From positions 204,417-268,416 of the forward strand of contig NZ_CAKXZS010000001.1 in NCBI RefSeq assembly GCF_935822925.1: a DNA stretch of 64,000 nucleotides, written 5' to 3'. Shown piece by piece: positions 9,079 through 18,879 of the stretch. The translations under genes and the position numbers were made by a program. Source of the stretch: Mesorhizobium ventifaucium. Lineage in GTDB: Bacteria > Pseudomonadota > Alphaproteobacteria > Rhizobiales > Rhizobiaceae. The stretch's first letter is position 1; every line of letters starts with the position of its first letter. The notes beneath the pieces were generated by a model. That model saw only the letters and a list, made by a program, of their open reading frames with translations, did not search any database and was not told the DNA's origin.

Positions 9079-10326
9079 ATGGCTGGAAGAACACTTATCA
9101 TAGTTGAAGGCGATGTAGAATACTCAACGGGCAATGGTCGGCTATACATTCAAGCAGCCCACCGTCTTGGCCTGCGCCCAACTGCCTTCTCCACTAGTTC
9201 AGCTCAGTACGACTATCTTGCGGCTGAAGGGATTGAAGCAATCCGTGTCGAAGACAATCTTGTCGCGCTGATCCGCGAATGTTCCCGGCTGCGCGCGATC
9301 TATGAGATTGCCGGCATTACGTCTGTAAACGAGTCGGTATATGCGACAGTTGGCAAGCTCTGCCGGCATTTCGATCTACCGGGACCGAACCCTGAATCCG
9401 TTGAGCAGTGTTGCGACAAATTCGCTCAACGTCAGCTTCTCGCGCAGGCCGGAGTTCCGATACCTGCTTATCGCCTGGCGGCGGATGCGACGGAGGTGGA
9501 AAGTGCTGCTGCGGAAATCGGCCTGCCGGTGATTCTCAAGCCAGTCGTAGGCATCGGCAGCAGCGGTGTCCGATTGTGCCGCACTGTCGATGAGGTGGCC
9601 GAACATACAAGCTATCTGCTGGGCGGGACACACATATGGCGGTCTTCAGCGAGGATACTGGTAGAAGAATTCGCACAAGGACCCTATTATTGTGCCGACT
9701 TAATGGGAAATCAAGTCATCGGAATTACCGCTGCTGACTTCGACCGCCCACCGCATTTCGTCTTTCGTGAGTTGACCTTTCCAGCCCCGCTGACTGATAG
9801 CGGGCAAATGCATATCGTCGACGTATCACTGGGCTGTTTACGAGCTCTCGGCCTCGGCTGGGGGCCAACGAACATTGAATTCCGGTGGACAAAGCGTGGA
9901 CCGGTCGTCATCGAAGTCAATCCGCGTCTTGCAGGTGGGACCGTTCCTAAACTGGTTCAGCTGGCTTACGGTGTTGATCTCGTCACTGAGCACATCAAGC
10001 TTGTCATCGGCGACCAATGCGATTTGCGCAGGAGGCATTCGCACATTGCGGCCGCACGGAAACTAGTTCCTGATCGCGATGGCATCCTCGACCGGATCGA
10101 TGGTGACCGGGCGGCTGCTATATCAGGTGTCGCCGAGGTCAAATTGGATGCTGAACCCAAGATGCCAATCGTCAGGAAAGGCGACTATCGGGACTGTCTG
10201 GGGCATGTCATGGCCGCTTCACCTAGCCGTGCCCAGACCGAGACGATACTTCAGCGTGCCCTCGACTCGATTAGTTGGTCAATCACACCCTTTCCGCTGA
10301 AAGAAGGAGAACACCATGGCCGATAA
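9079..10326 (+). CDS. ATP-grasp ligase, copy 1 (SET-linked)
   Basis: A complete 415-residue ATP-grasp protein of the BL00235/carnosine-synthase-like group, which joins a carboxylate to an amine through an acyl-phosphate. Residues 1-120 form the pre-grasp domain. VILKP (K154) and GIGSSGVRL (159-167) are the ATP-binding lysine and loop; VEEFAQGPYY (E196) follows; NIEFRW (E267) and VIEVNPRLAGG (E279, N281) are the Mg-binding residues. ATG at 9079 has GGAGG ten bases upstream. The stop overlaps the next gene's start by 11 bases, strong evidence that ligase and SET protein are co-translated. Two close relatives lie at 42853 and 45191. The product is probably a dipeptide-like or amide compound; substrates cannot be read from sequence. 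Confidence 0.85.
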   Translation: MAGRTLIIVEGDVEYSTGNGRLYIQAAHRLGLRPTAFSTSSAQYDYLAAEGIEAIRVEDNLVALIRECSRLRAIYEIAGITSVNESVYATVGKLCRHFDLPGPNPESVEQCCDKFAQRQLLAQAGVPIPAYRLAADATEVESAAAEIGLPVILKPVVGIGSSGVRLCRTVDEVAEHTSYLLGGTHIWRSSARILVEEFAQGPYYCADLMGNQVIGITAADFDRPPHFVFRELTFPAPLTDSGQMHIVDVSLGCLRALGLGWGPTNIEFRWTKRGPVVIEVNPRLAGGTVPKLVQLAYGVDLVTEHIKLVIGDQCDLRRRHSHIAAARKLVPDRDGILDRIDGDRAAAISGVAEVKLDAEPKMPIVRKGDYRDCLGHVMAASPSRAQTETILQRALDSISWSITPFPLKEGEHHGR

Positions 10327-10756
10327 GATCTTTGATCGCAGCAATACTATTTATGTAAAAAATTCGCCACGAAAAGGGCGTGGTGTGTTTGCAAATGTAC
10401 CATTTAAGGCTGGAGAGGTAATAGAGCGCGCTCCAACGTGGGGATTTGATGACGTGGCGGCAAAACTTTTAGACCGCACAGGAATTCTTGAGTATTACTT
10501 CGTACGTCCCGATCAACCAGGCGAATCTCCCGCCGATCAACCAAGCGAATCTCCCCTGGTTGGATACGTTGTTTTCGGGTTTATTTCGATAGTGAATCAC
10601 TCGTCGAACCCAAATGCACAAACAGTTTGGGCCTATGGGAACTCCGGCGCCTGGGCCACCATCGTCGCAATAAAGGATATTCAGGTGGACGAGGAAATAA
10701 CACACCGCTATTCGAATATCTCGGCTTATCCGAAAAATATCAAATTCGTTGATTGA
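10316..10756 (+). CDS. SET-domain methyltransferase-like protein
   Basis: A 146-residue protein made almost wholly of a SET domain. It shows the N-terminal SPRKGRGVFA block, the SAM-site VNHSSNPNA (family RFINHSC.PN) and near the end DEEITHRYSN (family E.LT.DY), with the final Tyr kept. SET proteins use S-adenosylmethionine to methylate lysines; bacterial forms are uncommon and mostly uncharacterised. The ATG lies inside the end of the ATP-grasp gene after AGAAGGAGA. A 24-base tandem duplication near the middle adds an acidic Pro/Ser-rich loop (two DQP-ESP units, about residues 66-81). The overlap suggests it modifies the ligase, its product or a carrier; this is inference. Confidence 0.8.
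   Translation: MADKIFDRSNTIYVKNSPRKGRGVFANVPFKAGEVIERAPTWGFDDVAAKLLDRTGILEYYFVRPDQPGESPADQPSESPLVGYVVFGFISIVNHSSNPNAQTVWAYGNSGAWATIVAIKDIQVDEEITHRYSNISAYPKNIKFVD
10511..10558 (+). repeat. 24-bp tandem duplication inside the SET gene
   Basis: Two adjacent 24-base units (10511-10534 and 10535-10558) differ at only a few bases and encode DQPGESPA and DQPSESPL. The unit is a multiple of three, so the frame is kept and the protein gains an eight-residue repeat in a likely surface loop between the YYF and NHSSNPNA blocks. Confidence 0.9.
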
Positions 10757-11109
10757 AGCGCAATGAGTGCTGCAAGGAGAGGCGTCGATCGTCAAGAGCG
10801 AGATTGGGGCTTGTGGTAGTCGTTCTCCATCACAGTTGTTTAGAGAACTCATGCCTACCAGGGCCTGTCGCTCGCTGTTCCTGCTCACAACCGACCAAAG
10901 CGGCAGACTCGCTCCGTCGCCGCGTATAGCGGAAACCCATCGATATTGAAGTATGCCGCGGCGCGCGCAGGCTTACCTGCTCGAAAGGCATTCGCTTCGC
11001 GGGATCAGTGATCAACGACGTACCATCCTTCGGGTGACCATCAACTTTCGGTTCCATGCTGCGACGCGTTCGGCTGCTAGAGCGGTTCATTGAGTGATTG
11101 AATCGGGAG
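10757..11109. other. Gap between the SET gene and the IS91-type element
   Basis: No convincing gene. Short frames on both strands show no family features. Confidence 0.5.
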
Positions 11110-11220
11110 GGATTGAACGAAGCCGCTGACGCGGCATTTGGTGCACCGGTTTGCGAATGACGCTTCTGTTTTGAAGGATTGCTGCTGTTGAAGCACAACC
11201 TTGAGAACAGGAGCAATGAG

Positions 11221-12060
11221 ATGGCCGAGTTGAGCCCGCTTCGCCGGCGCATGATCGAGGACATGACGATCCGCAATCTGTCGCCGGCCACGCAACGATC
11301 CTACGTGCACGCGGTAGCGAAGTTCTCCCGCTACTGTGGCCGATCTCCGGACCGGCTTGACCTGGTTCGCGCCTTCCAGGTGCATCTGGTCTCGACTGGA
11401 ATCTCGTGGCCGGCGCTGAACCAGACGGTGTGCGCACTGCGGTTCTTTTACGGCGTGTTGTTGGGTCACGCCGAGATCCCTGAGCGAATCGCCTATGCGC
11501 GCGCGCCACGCACGCTGCCGGTGGTTCTCAGCGCTGACGAGATTGTCCGCTTTCTCGAGGCGGTGCCGAGCCTGAAGACGCGCACCGCCCTGACGACGGC
11601 CTATGCCGCGGGGCTTCGCGCTTCGGAGACTGTCGGACTGAAGGTCGGCGACATCGACAGCGGACGCGGCGTGATCCGGATCGAGCACGGCAAGGGCGGC
11701 AAGGACCGCACGGTGATGCTGTCGGCGCAGCTTTTGCGCATCCTGCGGGTCTACTGGCGGCTGGCGAAGCCGCAGGGCTGGCTGTTTCCAAGCCGGGATG
11801 CAAATCGACCCATCGACGTTCAGGTATTGTACTCGGCCTGCCGCTCGGCGCCTGCGGCCGCCGCCATCGACAAGCGCGTGACGGTCCACACGCTCAGGCA
11901 CAGCTTCGCCACGCATTTGCGACGCTGCGCACGATCGCCGCAGATCCCAGACATCTCGGCGCCGGGATTCGGTCTCATCGCGGTGCTGCACAGCTGGGGC
12001 CAGAACCTCACCTATCATCCCCACCTCCATTGCATCGTCCCGGGCGGCGGCATCTCCCTC
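11221..12060 (+). pseudogene. Tyrosine recombinase fused by deletion to Y2 transposase
   Basis: From ATG 11221 the protein reads as an integrase-type recombinase: a SAM-like N-domain (MAELSPLRRRMIEDMTIRNL), AAGLRASETVGLKVGDID with the first catalytic Arg, [12 protein letters not shown] with the Lys, and VHTLRHSFATHL with the HxxR box. Straight after that, in frame, comes ...LIAVLHSWGQNLTYHPHLHC, which is IS91 Y2 transposase. The recombinase therefore lacks its C-terminal catalytic Tyr. The Y2 part soon loses frame around 12075, where the downstream frame takes over. Confidence 0.75.
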
Positions 12061-12734
12061 GATGGAGGGCGATGGGTCACCTGCCGGCCAGGTTCTTCCT
12101 GCCCGTGCGCGTGCTGTCGCGCCTGTTCCGCCGTCTCTTTCTGGAGGAACTCCGAGCAGCCTATGATGAGGGTCGGCTGGGCTTCTTCGGCGATCTCGCC
12201 TACCTGGCAAAGCCTGATGCCTTTGTCTGCTTGCTCGCCGAGGCCCGTCGCCGTCAATGGGTCGTCTACGCCAAGCCGCCCTTCGGCGGGCCGAAGCAGG
12301 TGCTGGCCTATCTCGGCCGCTACACCCATCGCGTCGCCATCGCCAATTCCCGACTGATCAGCACGGCCGACGATCGGGTCGCGTTCCGCTGGCGGGACTA
12401 TCGCCATCGCGGCAAGACGAAGATCATGACGCTCGACGCGCACGAGTTCATCCGTCGCTTTCTCCTGCACACACTGCCCGATGGTTTCCATCGCATCCGC
12501 CACTACGGCTTCCTCGCCAACGGTAATCGCGCCGCCAAGCTCGACCTGTGCCACAGGCTGCTGGCCGGTTCGCAGCAGAACGAGCTCGAACCGGATGCCG
12601 AAAGCGCCGCTGTCGCCGCCGAGCGCCTTGCGGTGGCGCATCGCTGCCCAAGCTGCGGAGAGCCAATGATCACGCTCGCCATCTGGCGGTGCGGCCAGGC
12701 GCCGCCGCGCCCCTTCTGGAGCGACACCTCATGA
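12030..12734 (+). pseudogene. IS91-type Y2 transposase C-terminal half
   Basis: Continues the transposase in the shifted frame: RVLSRLFRRLFLEELRAAYD, FGGPKQVLAYLGRYTHRVAI with the conserved GRYTHR motif, and FRWRDYRHRGKTKIM. It ends with RCPSCGEPM, a zinc-like pair. GRYTHRVAI(S)N is the block carrying the family's catalytic tyrosines. The N-terminal zinc finger and HxH region are separated by the frameshift, so the protein is not functional alone. Confidence 0.75.
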
Positions 12735-13109
12735 CCACGCCGGGTGCGTCCACATCACCCGGTACGGTACCCGTCGCCATGCGCGCCGGCACCCCGATCC
12801 TTGTCCCGCCACACAAAGCCGCAAGCAGACAGCCCGGCGATAGAAGGCACTGCAGCCTATCCGACGGCTCGCACCATCCCGGTTCCGCCTTCCACCGTGC
12901 AATCCTTCGCTATGGCCGCATCGTGAACGCTCTTCATCAGCATGGCGAAGACGATCCCGACCGCTCCTCCAGGCTACAATCCCCATAGCGCCAGACCTCC
13001 CGCGGCTTCGTTCAATCCGGCTTGCAATGAGGTCCGAAGACTAGCGGGTGTGCTGCGTTGAGCATGCGGACCTCACAGAAGCCTCCAGATTCCCTTGGGT
13101 TTGGTTTGT

Positions 13110-13350
13110 GATTCAAGATGCTGGCTGGAAGGAGGCCAGCATTGATGACACGAGCCTATTCCAATGATCTTCGTGAGCGTGTTGTTGCGGCGGTTGTTGC
13201 GGGTGAGAGGCAGCCGCACGGTTGCGTCGCGCTTTGGCGTTGCGGTCTCTTCTGTGGTGAAATGGTCGCAACGTTATTGTGCGACCGGCTCGGTAGCGCC
13301 GGGAAAGATGGGTGGCCATCGCAAACGCGTTCTGGAGCCGCACGGGGACT
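13110..13350 (+). pseudogene. IS630-family transposase N-terminal fragment
   Basis: ATG at 13144 starts MTRAYSNDLRERVVAAVVAG, the standard IS630 opening. A frameshift follows, and RTVASRFGVAVSSVVKWSQR with SVAPGKMGGHRKR, its helix-turn-helix, continues in the next frame. It stops near 13350, where an IS256 fragment begins on the other strand. A short inverted repeat GCTGGC...GCCAGC (13119-13139) lies just before the start. Confidence 0.75.
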
Positions 13351-13381
13351 GTCAAGAATTCTGTGCGCGAGGCCGATTTCG

Positions 13382-14010
13382 TCATTGGCTGACGAACCTC
13401 TCGCCGAAGACGACGGCGAACTGGGTCTTGGCCTCGAACCACTCGCGCGGCGGTCGTTTCCATTCCTCGGCCGCATGGTTCAGCACCAGATATAGCAGCT
13501 TCATGGCCGCATCGTCACTCGGGAAGTGTCCCCGGGTGCGGACGGCGCGGCGCAATTTGGAGTTCAGCGCCTCGATCGCGTTCGTGGTGTAGATGATCCG
13601 GCGCACGCTTTCGGGGAAGGCGAAGAACGGTACCACGTGTTGCCAGTTGCGCCGCCAGCTCTGGGTGATCGCCGGATACCGCTGGCCCCAGTAGCCGGCC
13701 TCGAATTCCTCCAAGGCCTTCATGCCGGCTTCTGCATCCTTTGCCCGGTAGATCGCGCGCAGCGCCGGCACGACGGACTTGCGATCCTTCCACGACACGA
13801 ACTCCAGCGAATGACGGATCAGGTGCACGATGCAGGTTTGGACCACGGTCTGGGGGAAGACGGCGTTGATCGCCTCGGGGAAGCCCTTCAGGCCGTCGAC
13901 GACGGCGATCAGGACGTCGGCGACGCCACGGCTCTTCAGTTCGTTCATGACGCGCAGCCAGAACTTGGCGCCCTCGTCCCGCTTGTTCCACTCCCACTCC
14001 GCTGGGCTGC
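13382..14010 (-). pseudogene. IS256-family transposase C-terminal fragment
   Basis: On the minus strand this reads EGAKFWLRVMNELKSRGVAD, VLIAVVDGLKGFPEAI (with a catalytic Asp), a C-H-LIRHSLEFVSWKDRK block and IIYTTNAIEALNSKLRRAVR (with the catalytic Glu), all typical Mutator/IS256. The first half, including the first catalytic Asp, is missing; the remaining frame is open to about 13382. Its start abuts the end of purU, so the break lies just downstream of that gene. Confidence 0.8.
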
Positions 14011-14019
14011 GGAGGACGC

Positions 14020-14883
14020 TCAAGTTGAGAATACGACCGTCTTCTTTCCGTTGAGGACCACTCTATCCTCCAGATGGTAGCGCATTGCCCGGGCCAGGAC
14101 CCGCCGCTCAATGTCACGCCCCTTGCGGATAAGGTCTTCAGGTGTGTCCTTATGCGAGATGCGTTCGACGTCCTGCTCAATGATCGGTCCCTCGTCGAGG
14201 TCCGACGTTACGTAGTGCGCCGTCGCCCCGATCAGCTTGACGCCCCGCTCGTGTGCCTGATGGTAAGGCTTCGCGCCTTTGAATCCGGGCAGGAACGAGT
14301 GGTGGATGTTGATGCACCGGCCCGCGAGCTTCTCCGAAAGCCCGTCTGACAAAATCTGCATATATCGCGCCAGGACTACAAGATCCGTGCTGGTCTCCTG
14401 AAAGAGATCCCAGATGCGAGCTTCCTGTTCTATCTTGCTTTGCGTGCTGATCGGCAGGTGGTGGAAAGGTATGCCGGTGAGGTCGGTCGACGCAAGGTGT
14501 TCGCGGCCGTGGTTGGAAACGATCGCAGTGACTTCCATCGGCAGTTCGCCCGTGCGCGATCGGTAGAGCAGGTCTGCCAAGCAGTGATCGAATTTGGAAA
14601 CTAGCAGCATGACGCGGCTCACGGAGGAGGCTGGACGAAGGGTAAAGGTCATTCCCAGGCGCCCGGCGAGCTCCCCGACAATCCAGGCGATCTCCCCCTC
14701 GGGCCTCGCAAGTACAAGACGCGCGAAGACCACGCGCATGAAAAAGCGCCCCGTCTCGACATCATCAAACTGCTGCGCATCCAGGATGTTGCAACCGGCC
14801 TCGAAAAGGACACCTGAGACCGCCGACACGATGCCAGGCTGATCAGGGCAGGCGAGTGTAAGGATCATGGACGTGGCAGTCAT
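14020..14883 (-). CDS. purU: Formyltetrahydrofolate deformylase
   Basis: A 287-residue PurU: an N-terminal ACT domain ([27 protein letters not shown]) and a formyltransferase-like catalytic domain with [20 protein letters not shown] and [16 protein letters not shown], containing the family Asn-His-Asp set. It hydrolyses 10-formyl-tetrahydrofolate to formate and free tetrahydrofolate in the cytoplasm. ATG at 14883 gives [17 protein letters not shown] lies ten bases upstream, and 14 more upstream codons are possible but unlike the family. It follows the demethylase-like flavoprotein by 50 bases on the same strand. That fits recycling of folate loaded with one-carbon units from N-methyl oxidation (known pairing; inference here). 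Confidence 0.92.
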   Translation of the reverse strand: MTATSMILTLACPDQPGIVSAVSGVLFEAGCNILDAQQFDDVETGRFFMRVVFARLVLARPEGEIAWIVGELAGRLGMTFTLRPASSVSRVMLLVSKFDHCLADLLYRSRTGELPMEVTAIVSNHGREHLASTDLTGIPFHHLPISTQSKIEQEARIWDLFQETSTDLVVLARYMQILSDGLSEKLAGRCINIHHSFLPGFKGAKPYHQAHERGVKLIGATAHYVTSDLDEGPIIEQDVERISHKDTPEDLIRKGRDIERRVLARAMRYHLEDRVVLNGKKTVVFST

Positions 14884-14933
14884 CGACTGGCAGCTCCTGG
14901 CAGGTCGTATCTGATTTGAGGACACGCCGCGCT

Positions 14934-17432
14934 TCAGCGCCAGGCGCGCAGTTCTGGTGCGACAAGGCTGTCAAGATCGAGGCGCTCGCCTTTGACGCGC
15001 GTCCTACCGGCGTCGTAGAACGGCCGAAGGGATGCCACAGCGGCATGTCGGAAGCCACCGATCTCGACCTCGAACTCTCCGTCCTTGAGCCACTGGGCAC
15101 TCACGCCAGACGCCGCGTTGAGATAGCCCATGCCAACGCCACAGCCGATAGTGTGCCCGAAGCCGGCGGAACGTAGGTAACCTACGAGAGTGCCATCACG
15201 CCAAACAGGTTCCGTTCCGAACATGAGGGGGGCGTTCCCGGGAACGGCAAATTGAACAACTCGCCGACGCGGGGTCTGTCCACGCTGATTCTCGAGCGCA
15301 GCGCGGCCGATGAAATCCGACTTCTTGTCCCAAGCGACGGTGAAACCGAGCCCTGATTCAAGCGGCGTATCCTCGTCGCTCACGTCAGAGCCCCAGTCGC
15401 GATATCCGGCCTCGAGGCGGAGTGTGTTCAGCGCGATGTATCCGGCTTGGCGAAGGTTGAGATCATCGCCCGCCGCCACAATGGCGTCATAGATGCCGAG
15501 TGCCTGTTCAGCCGGAATGTGGAGCTCCCAGCCAAGCTCCCCGACGAAGGTCATTCGAAAAGCCAGCGCCAGGCCATAGCCGATCTCAATTTCGCGAGCC
15601 GTGGCGAAAGGGAAGGCGTCATCCGAGTAATCGGCGGGACTGATGCGTGAAAGCAGTTCGCGCGAACGCGGGCCCATGACCGACAGGGTGACATAGCCTG
15701 AAGACACGTCTGCAATTGTTACGTGTCCGGCTTCCTTGGAGTTGAGCCTAAGCCACGCCAGATCGCGGATACGCTGCACGGCCGCGGTGACGACCAGGTA
15801 TTCTTCGTCGCCGGTCCTGCAGATGGTGACGTCGGACTCCATCCCGCCACGCGCGTTCAGCCAAGGAGTATACACGATGCGCCCAATCGGCACGTCGACA
15901 TCATTGCTTGAGAGCCGCTGCAATAAGGTCAGGGCGTCCCGGCCCTGGACAAGCAAGTGGGCGAAGGATGTCTGGTCGAACAAAGCAACGTCCGACCGCG
16001 CCGCCGCGTGTTCCACTCCACTCTGCCGGAACCATTCATCCTTGCCGAAGGTGGCGTGTGTGACCGGTTGCGAACCGGGCTCGCCGAACCACTGCACACG
16101 CTCCCAGCCAGCGACTTCGCCGAAATTTGCGCCTGCTCGGGAAAGCCGGTCGTGCAGCGGTGAAACCCGTACGTTACGGGCGGTTTTCGGGGATTTGTGC
16201 GGCCAGTGCAGGTTCCAGAGATTCCCCACTGCCTCAGTCGTGCGATCGTAGAGATAGCGGCGGTTCCGCTGGAATGGCATGGCGCGTCGCACGTCCATTT
16301 CCCAATAGTCGCCTGCGGGCATGCCCGTCGACATCCACTCGGCCATGACCTTGCCAGCGCCGCCCGAGGATTCGATGCCGCATGAATTGAAGCCTGTGGC
16401 GACATAAAGACCTGCGATATCCGGCGCCGGTCCGAGCAGGAATCGGTTATCAGGTGTGAAGCTCTCCGGCCCATTGAAGTTCAGCTGCAGTCCCACGTCG
16501 GCTAGAATGGGTATACGTTCGATGGCGGCTGCTAGGTAAGGTTCGATATGGTCGAAATCCTCGGGCAGGGACTCGAAACTGAAATTGCGCGGAACGCCGT
16601 CCATGCCCCATGGCTTCGCACGAGATTCGAAGAAGCCGAACAGCAGCTTGCCGGCATCTGGCTTGGCGTAGACCGCGGCGTCCATATCACGGATCGTGGG
16701 TAAATCGGCAGGCAGACCTGGAACGGCCTCCGTCACCACGTAAAAATGTTCTGCGGCATATAGCGGCACCGTCCAGTTGAGATCCGCAGCGACATTGCGA
16801 CTCCACAGTCCCGTGCAGATGACTGCCTTTTCGGTGCGAACAAGGCCCTCAGCTGTCTCGACGCCGACGAGGCAACCCTTGTCAACCATGATGCGGTTCA
16901 CGGGCGTTCGTTCCAGGATGTTCGCCCCGCCCTGCCGCGCACCGGCGGCGAACGCCCGTGCGGTGTCGATCGGGTTGGTCATACCGTCAGACGCAATCCA
17001 GGCGGCGCCCAAGACGTCGCTAACGTCCAACAGGGGCACTCGTCGCTTTGCCTCGGCTGCATCAATCATCTCAACGTCTAGGCCGAACGATCGGCCCATA
17101 GATGACCCCCGTCTGAGCTCTTCAATGCGAGCGTTCGTCGCGGCGATTGTGATGGAGCCGCTCTGCCGGAACCCGGTTGGTTGCCCAGTCAGTTGCTCCA
17201 GATCGCGGAACAACTCCGCCGAATACTGTGCCAGCTTTGCCATGTTTTCGTTGGCCCGCAGCTGAGTGACCAGACCGGCGGCATGCCAGGTTGTGCCACA
17301 CGTAAGCTGGTCGCGCTCGAGCAGGAGCACATCGCGGTGCCCAAGGCGGGTCAAATGATAGGCAATCGACAGGCCGATGATGCCGCCGCCGATAATCACG
17401 TATTCAATATGGGAAGGAAGTTTGTTCTGCAT
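14934..17432 (-). CDS. Dimethylglycine/sarcosine dehydrogenase-like flavoprotein with GcvT domain
   Basis: An 832-residue protein with two parts. Residues 1-400 are a DAO-type FAD oxidoreductase with the dinucleotide fold [10 protein letters not shown] and [10 protein letters not shown], where the His is the covalent flavin site in dimethylglycine dehydrogenase. Residues 430-830 are an aminomethyltransferase (GcvT) folate domain, with [12 protein letters not shown] and [13 protein letters not shown]. The family removes N-methyl groups from dimethylglycine or sarcosine and passes the carbon to tetrahydrofolate. ATG at 17432 ([13 protein letters not shown]) fits relatives; a GTG at 17468 adds twelve residues. 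PurU follows by 50 bases. The true substrate may be another N-methyl amino acid. Confidence 0.88.
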   Translation of the reverse strand: MQNKLPSHIEYVIIGGGIIGLSIAYHLTRLGHRDVLLLERDQLTCGTTWHAAGLVTQLRANENMAKLAQYSAELFRDLEQLTGQPTGFRQSGSITIAATNARIEELRRGSSMGRSFGLDVEMIDAAEAKRRVPLLDVSDVLGAAWIASDGMTNPIDTARAFAAGARQGGANILERTPVNRIMVDKGCLVGVETAEGLVRTEKAVICTGLWSRNVAADLNWTVPLYAAEHFYVVTEAVPGLPADLPTIRDMDAAVYAKPDAGKLLFGFFESRAKPWGMDGVPRNFSFESLPEDFDHIEPYLAAAIERIPILADVGLQLNFNGPESFTPDNRFLLGPAPDIAGLYVATGFNSCGIESSGGAGKVMAEWMSTGMPAGDYWEMDVRRAMPFQRNRRYLYDRTTEAVGNLWNLHWPHKSPKTARNVRVSPLHDRLSRAGANFGEVAGWERVQWFGEPGSQPVTHATFGKDEWFRQSGVEHAAARSDVALFDQTSFAHLLVQGRDALTLLQRLSSNDVDVPIGRIVYTPWLNARGGMESDVTICRTGDEEYLVVTAAVQRIRDLAWLRLNSKEAGHVTIADVSSGYVTLSVMGPRSRELLSRISPADYSDDAFPFATAREIEIGYGLALAFRMTFVGELGWELHIPAEQALGIYDAIVAAGDDLNLRQAGYIALNTLRLEAGYRDWGSDVSDEDTPLESGLGFTVAWDKKSDFIGRAALENQRGQTPRRRVVQFAVPGNAPLMFGTEPVWRDGTLVGYLRSAGFGHTIGCGVGMGYLNAASGVSAQWLKDGEFEVEIGGFRHAAVASLRPFYDAGRTRVKGERLDLDSLVAPELRAWR

Positions 17433-17939
17433 TTTTCGGGACTCAGAAATGAGGGCGTGCGACCTCACCTCCGCTGCATCGCAAAGTGAGGACAGTGACT
17501 GTCAGCTAATCTGCAACTGGCAGGATGATCGCCCGGCGCCAAAAACCGTTTGGCCACGTGGCCACCCCGGAAGGGTGGGGTCGGCTCCTCAGAGCTGTCA
17601 TTCACAGTCCCGCCTTTTGATTATCTATAGGCTTGCAGAGTACGAGGCGGCGTGAGTCGAATGTCGCCGAAGGGCGGTTATATCAGGCTGAAATTCTGCA
17701 TCTTTATTGGCCAGTCGACGAATTTCACCACGGGGGCGTTCGCAACTGCGTGGGTGTGGTCACGATCGGGGACAATCCGTCGCACATCCTGAGATTATTC
17801 ACCGCACCTCAGCGGCGCATATTTTTTTTCGCAATCAAACTTGCAACCCAACGGCGTCATTTGATACTAAATACATTGAATTCTGGGCCTTTGGTGACAG
17901 ATTCCTGCATCTAGAGAGCATTTTGCGAGGTTTTCCGCC
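17433..17939. promoter_or_regulatory. Divergent intergenic region, Lrp-type regulator / flavoprotein
   Basis: About 500 bases between divergent genes with no convincing coding frame. The part from 17815 to 17890 is AT-rich and is the likely promoter area for the regulator gene. Lrp/AsnC proteins often control the divergent neighbouring operon, so operators probably lie here, but I cannot pick a definite site. Confidence 0.4.
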
Positions 17940-18437
17940 GTGGCCTATCGTGAGCCTGTCAAACAGTATGACCGAATCGATGCGCGTATTTTGGCGCTTG
18001 TGCAGAAGAACAACCGCCTTACTTCCGATGCGATCGGCGAACATGTCGGGCTGTCGGCAACCGCCTGCCAGCGTCGGCTGAAGCGCTTGCGTGCCGAAGG
18101 CATTATTGAAGCCGACGTCTCAATCGTATCCGCAAAGGCAATTGGTAGACCGATCCAGATGTTGGTTCTGGTCACTCTGGAGCGGGAGCGTGCCGACATC
18201 ATCGACAAGTTCAAGCGAGACATCAAGTCTTCTTCCGAGATTGCCACCGGCTTCTACATCACCGGCGAAGCGGATTTCCTCCTCTACATCACTGCTCGGA
18301 GCATGGAAGATTATGAGCAATATACGCGCCGCTTCTTCTACGAGAATCCGCACATTAAGAGCGTCAAAACGATGGTCGTGGTAGACCGGGTCAAGGCCGG
18401 ATTTGCCGTGCCGATCGATCACCCGGAGGAGGACTGA
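17940..18437 (+). CDS. Lrp/AsnC-family transcriptional regulator
   Basis: A 165-residue regulator with the standard plan: winged-helix DNA-binding domain (residues 10-60; IDARILALVQKNNRLTSDAI, LSATACQRRLKRLRAEGII) and a C-terminal RAM effector domain (about 70-150; GFYITGEADFLLYI). The family forms octamers that sense amino acids. GTG is used as start at 17940. It diverges from the flavoprotein-purU pair and lies close to the amino-acid-type importer, so control of this catabolic block is a reasonable inference. The gene ends 24 bases before the inverted repeat of the next mobile unit. Confidence 0.88.
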   Translation: MAYREPVKQYDRIDARILALVQKNNRLTSDAIGEHVGLSATACQRRLKRLRAEGIIEADVSIVSAKAIGRPIQMLVLVTLERERADIIDKFKRDIKSSSEIATGFYITGEADFLLYITARSMEDYEQYTRRFFYENPHIKSVKTMVVVDRVKAGFAVPIDHPEED

Positions 18438-18475
18438 GGGCGGCGATGCCCCGACGTCACTAAAGCGTGTCGCGT

Positions 18476-18844
18476 TTAATTTGGGATCTGCGGCGATAGT
18501 GTGCAGCGTCTCAGCGGCCGCCTTGAACAGGATCGTGTACATACCGCTTTGTTTTGGAAGGCGATTGCGGCGATCTCGGTCGGCAGCGTGAACACCACCT
18601 GGAAGTAGGGAACTGGCAGAAGCTCGTCCTGCCGCGCTGCGAACCATTCCCGGCGGGCCTTTCCTTGGCACTTGGGGCAATGCCGGTTGCGACAGGAATT
18701 GTAGGCCACGCGGATCGCCCCGCAGGACCGGCAGCCCTCGACATGGCCGCCCAGTTCGGCGGTCCGGCACAGTTCGATGGGCTCATCGTGCGGCGCTCGA
18801 GGCTTCCGAGATGACCGTAATGAGCCCGCCGATAGCCTCGCCAT
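18476..18844 (-). pseudogene. IS91-type transposase N-terminal fragment, copy B
   Basis: On the minus strand the frame gives CRTAELGGHVEGCRSCGAIR, then NSCRNRHCPKCQGKARREW and PVPYFQVVFTLPTEIAAIAF. These are the zinc-finger cysteines and the first conserved block of IS91-type Y2 transposases. The frame shifts at about 18550, and the similarity ends after AADPK at the inverted repeat, so the nickase domain is absent. This is the part missing from copy A. Confidence 0.8.
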
Positions 18845-18879
18845 GGCGGCGGAAGATATCCGCCACCTCCAGTCTCGCC

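Larger units (their letters stand above)
11110..13018 (+). mobile_element. IS91-type element, copy A, internally deleted
   Basis: A 17-base sequence, GGATTGAACGAAGCCGC, at 11110-11126 appears exactly as its reverse complement at 13002-13018, marking the ends of a 1.9-kb unit. Inside are a tyrosine-recombinase gene and the C-terminal half of an IS91-type Y2 transposase, the gene pair typical of rhizobial IS91 relatives. A deletion joins them, removing the recombinase tail and the zinc-finger N-terminus of the Y2 protein. A related copy in the opposite direction lies at about 18.46-19.66 kb. Confidence 0.75.

Noticed and set aside
11077..12210. 377-residue open frame antisense to the IS91-type recombinase
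   Set aside because: Arg-rich composition and complete overlap with a recognisable gene on the other strand.
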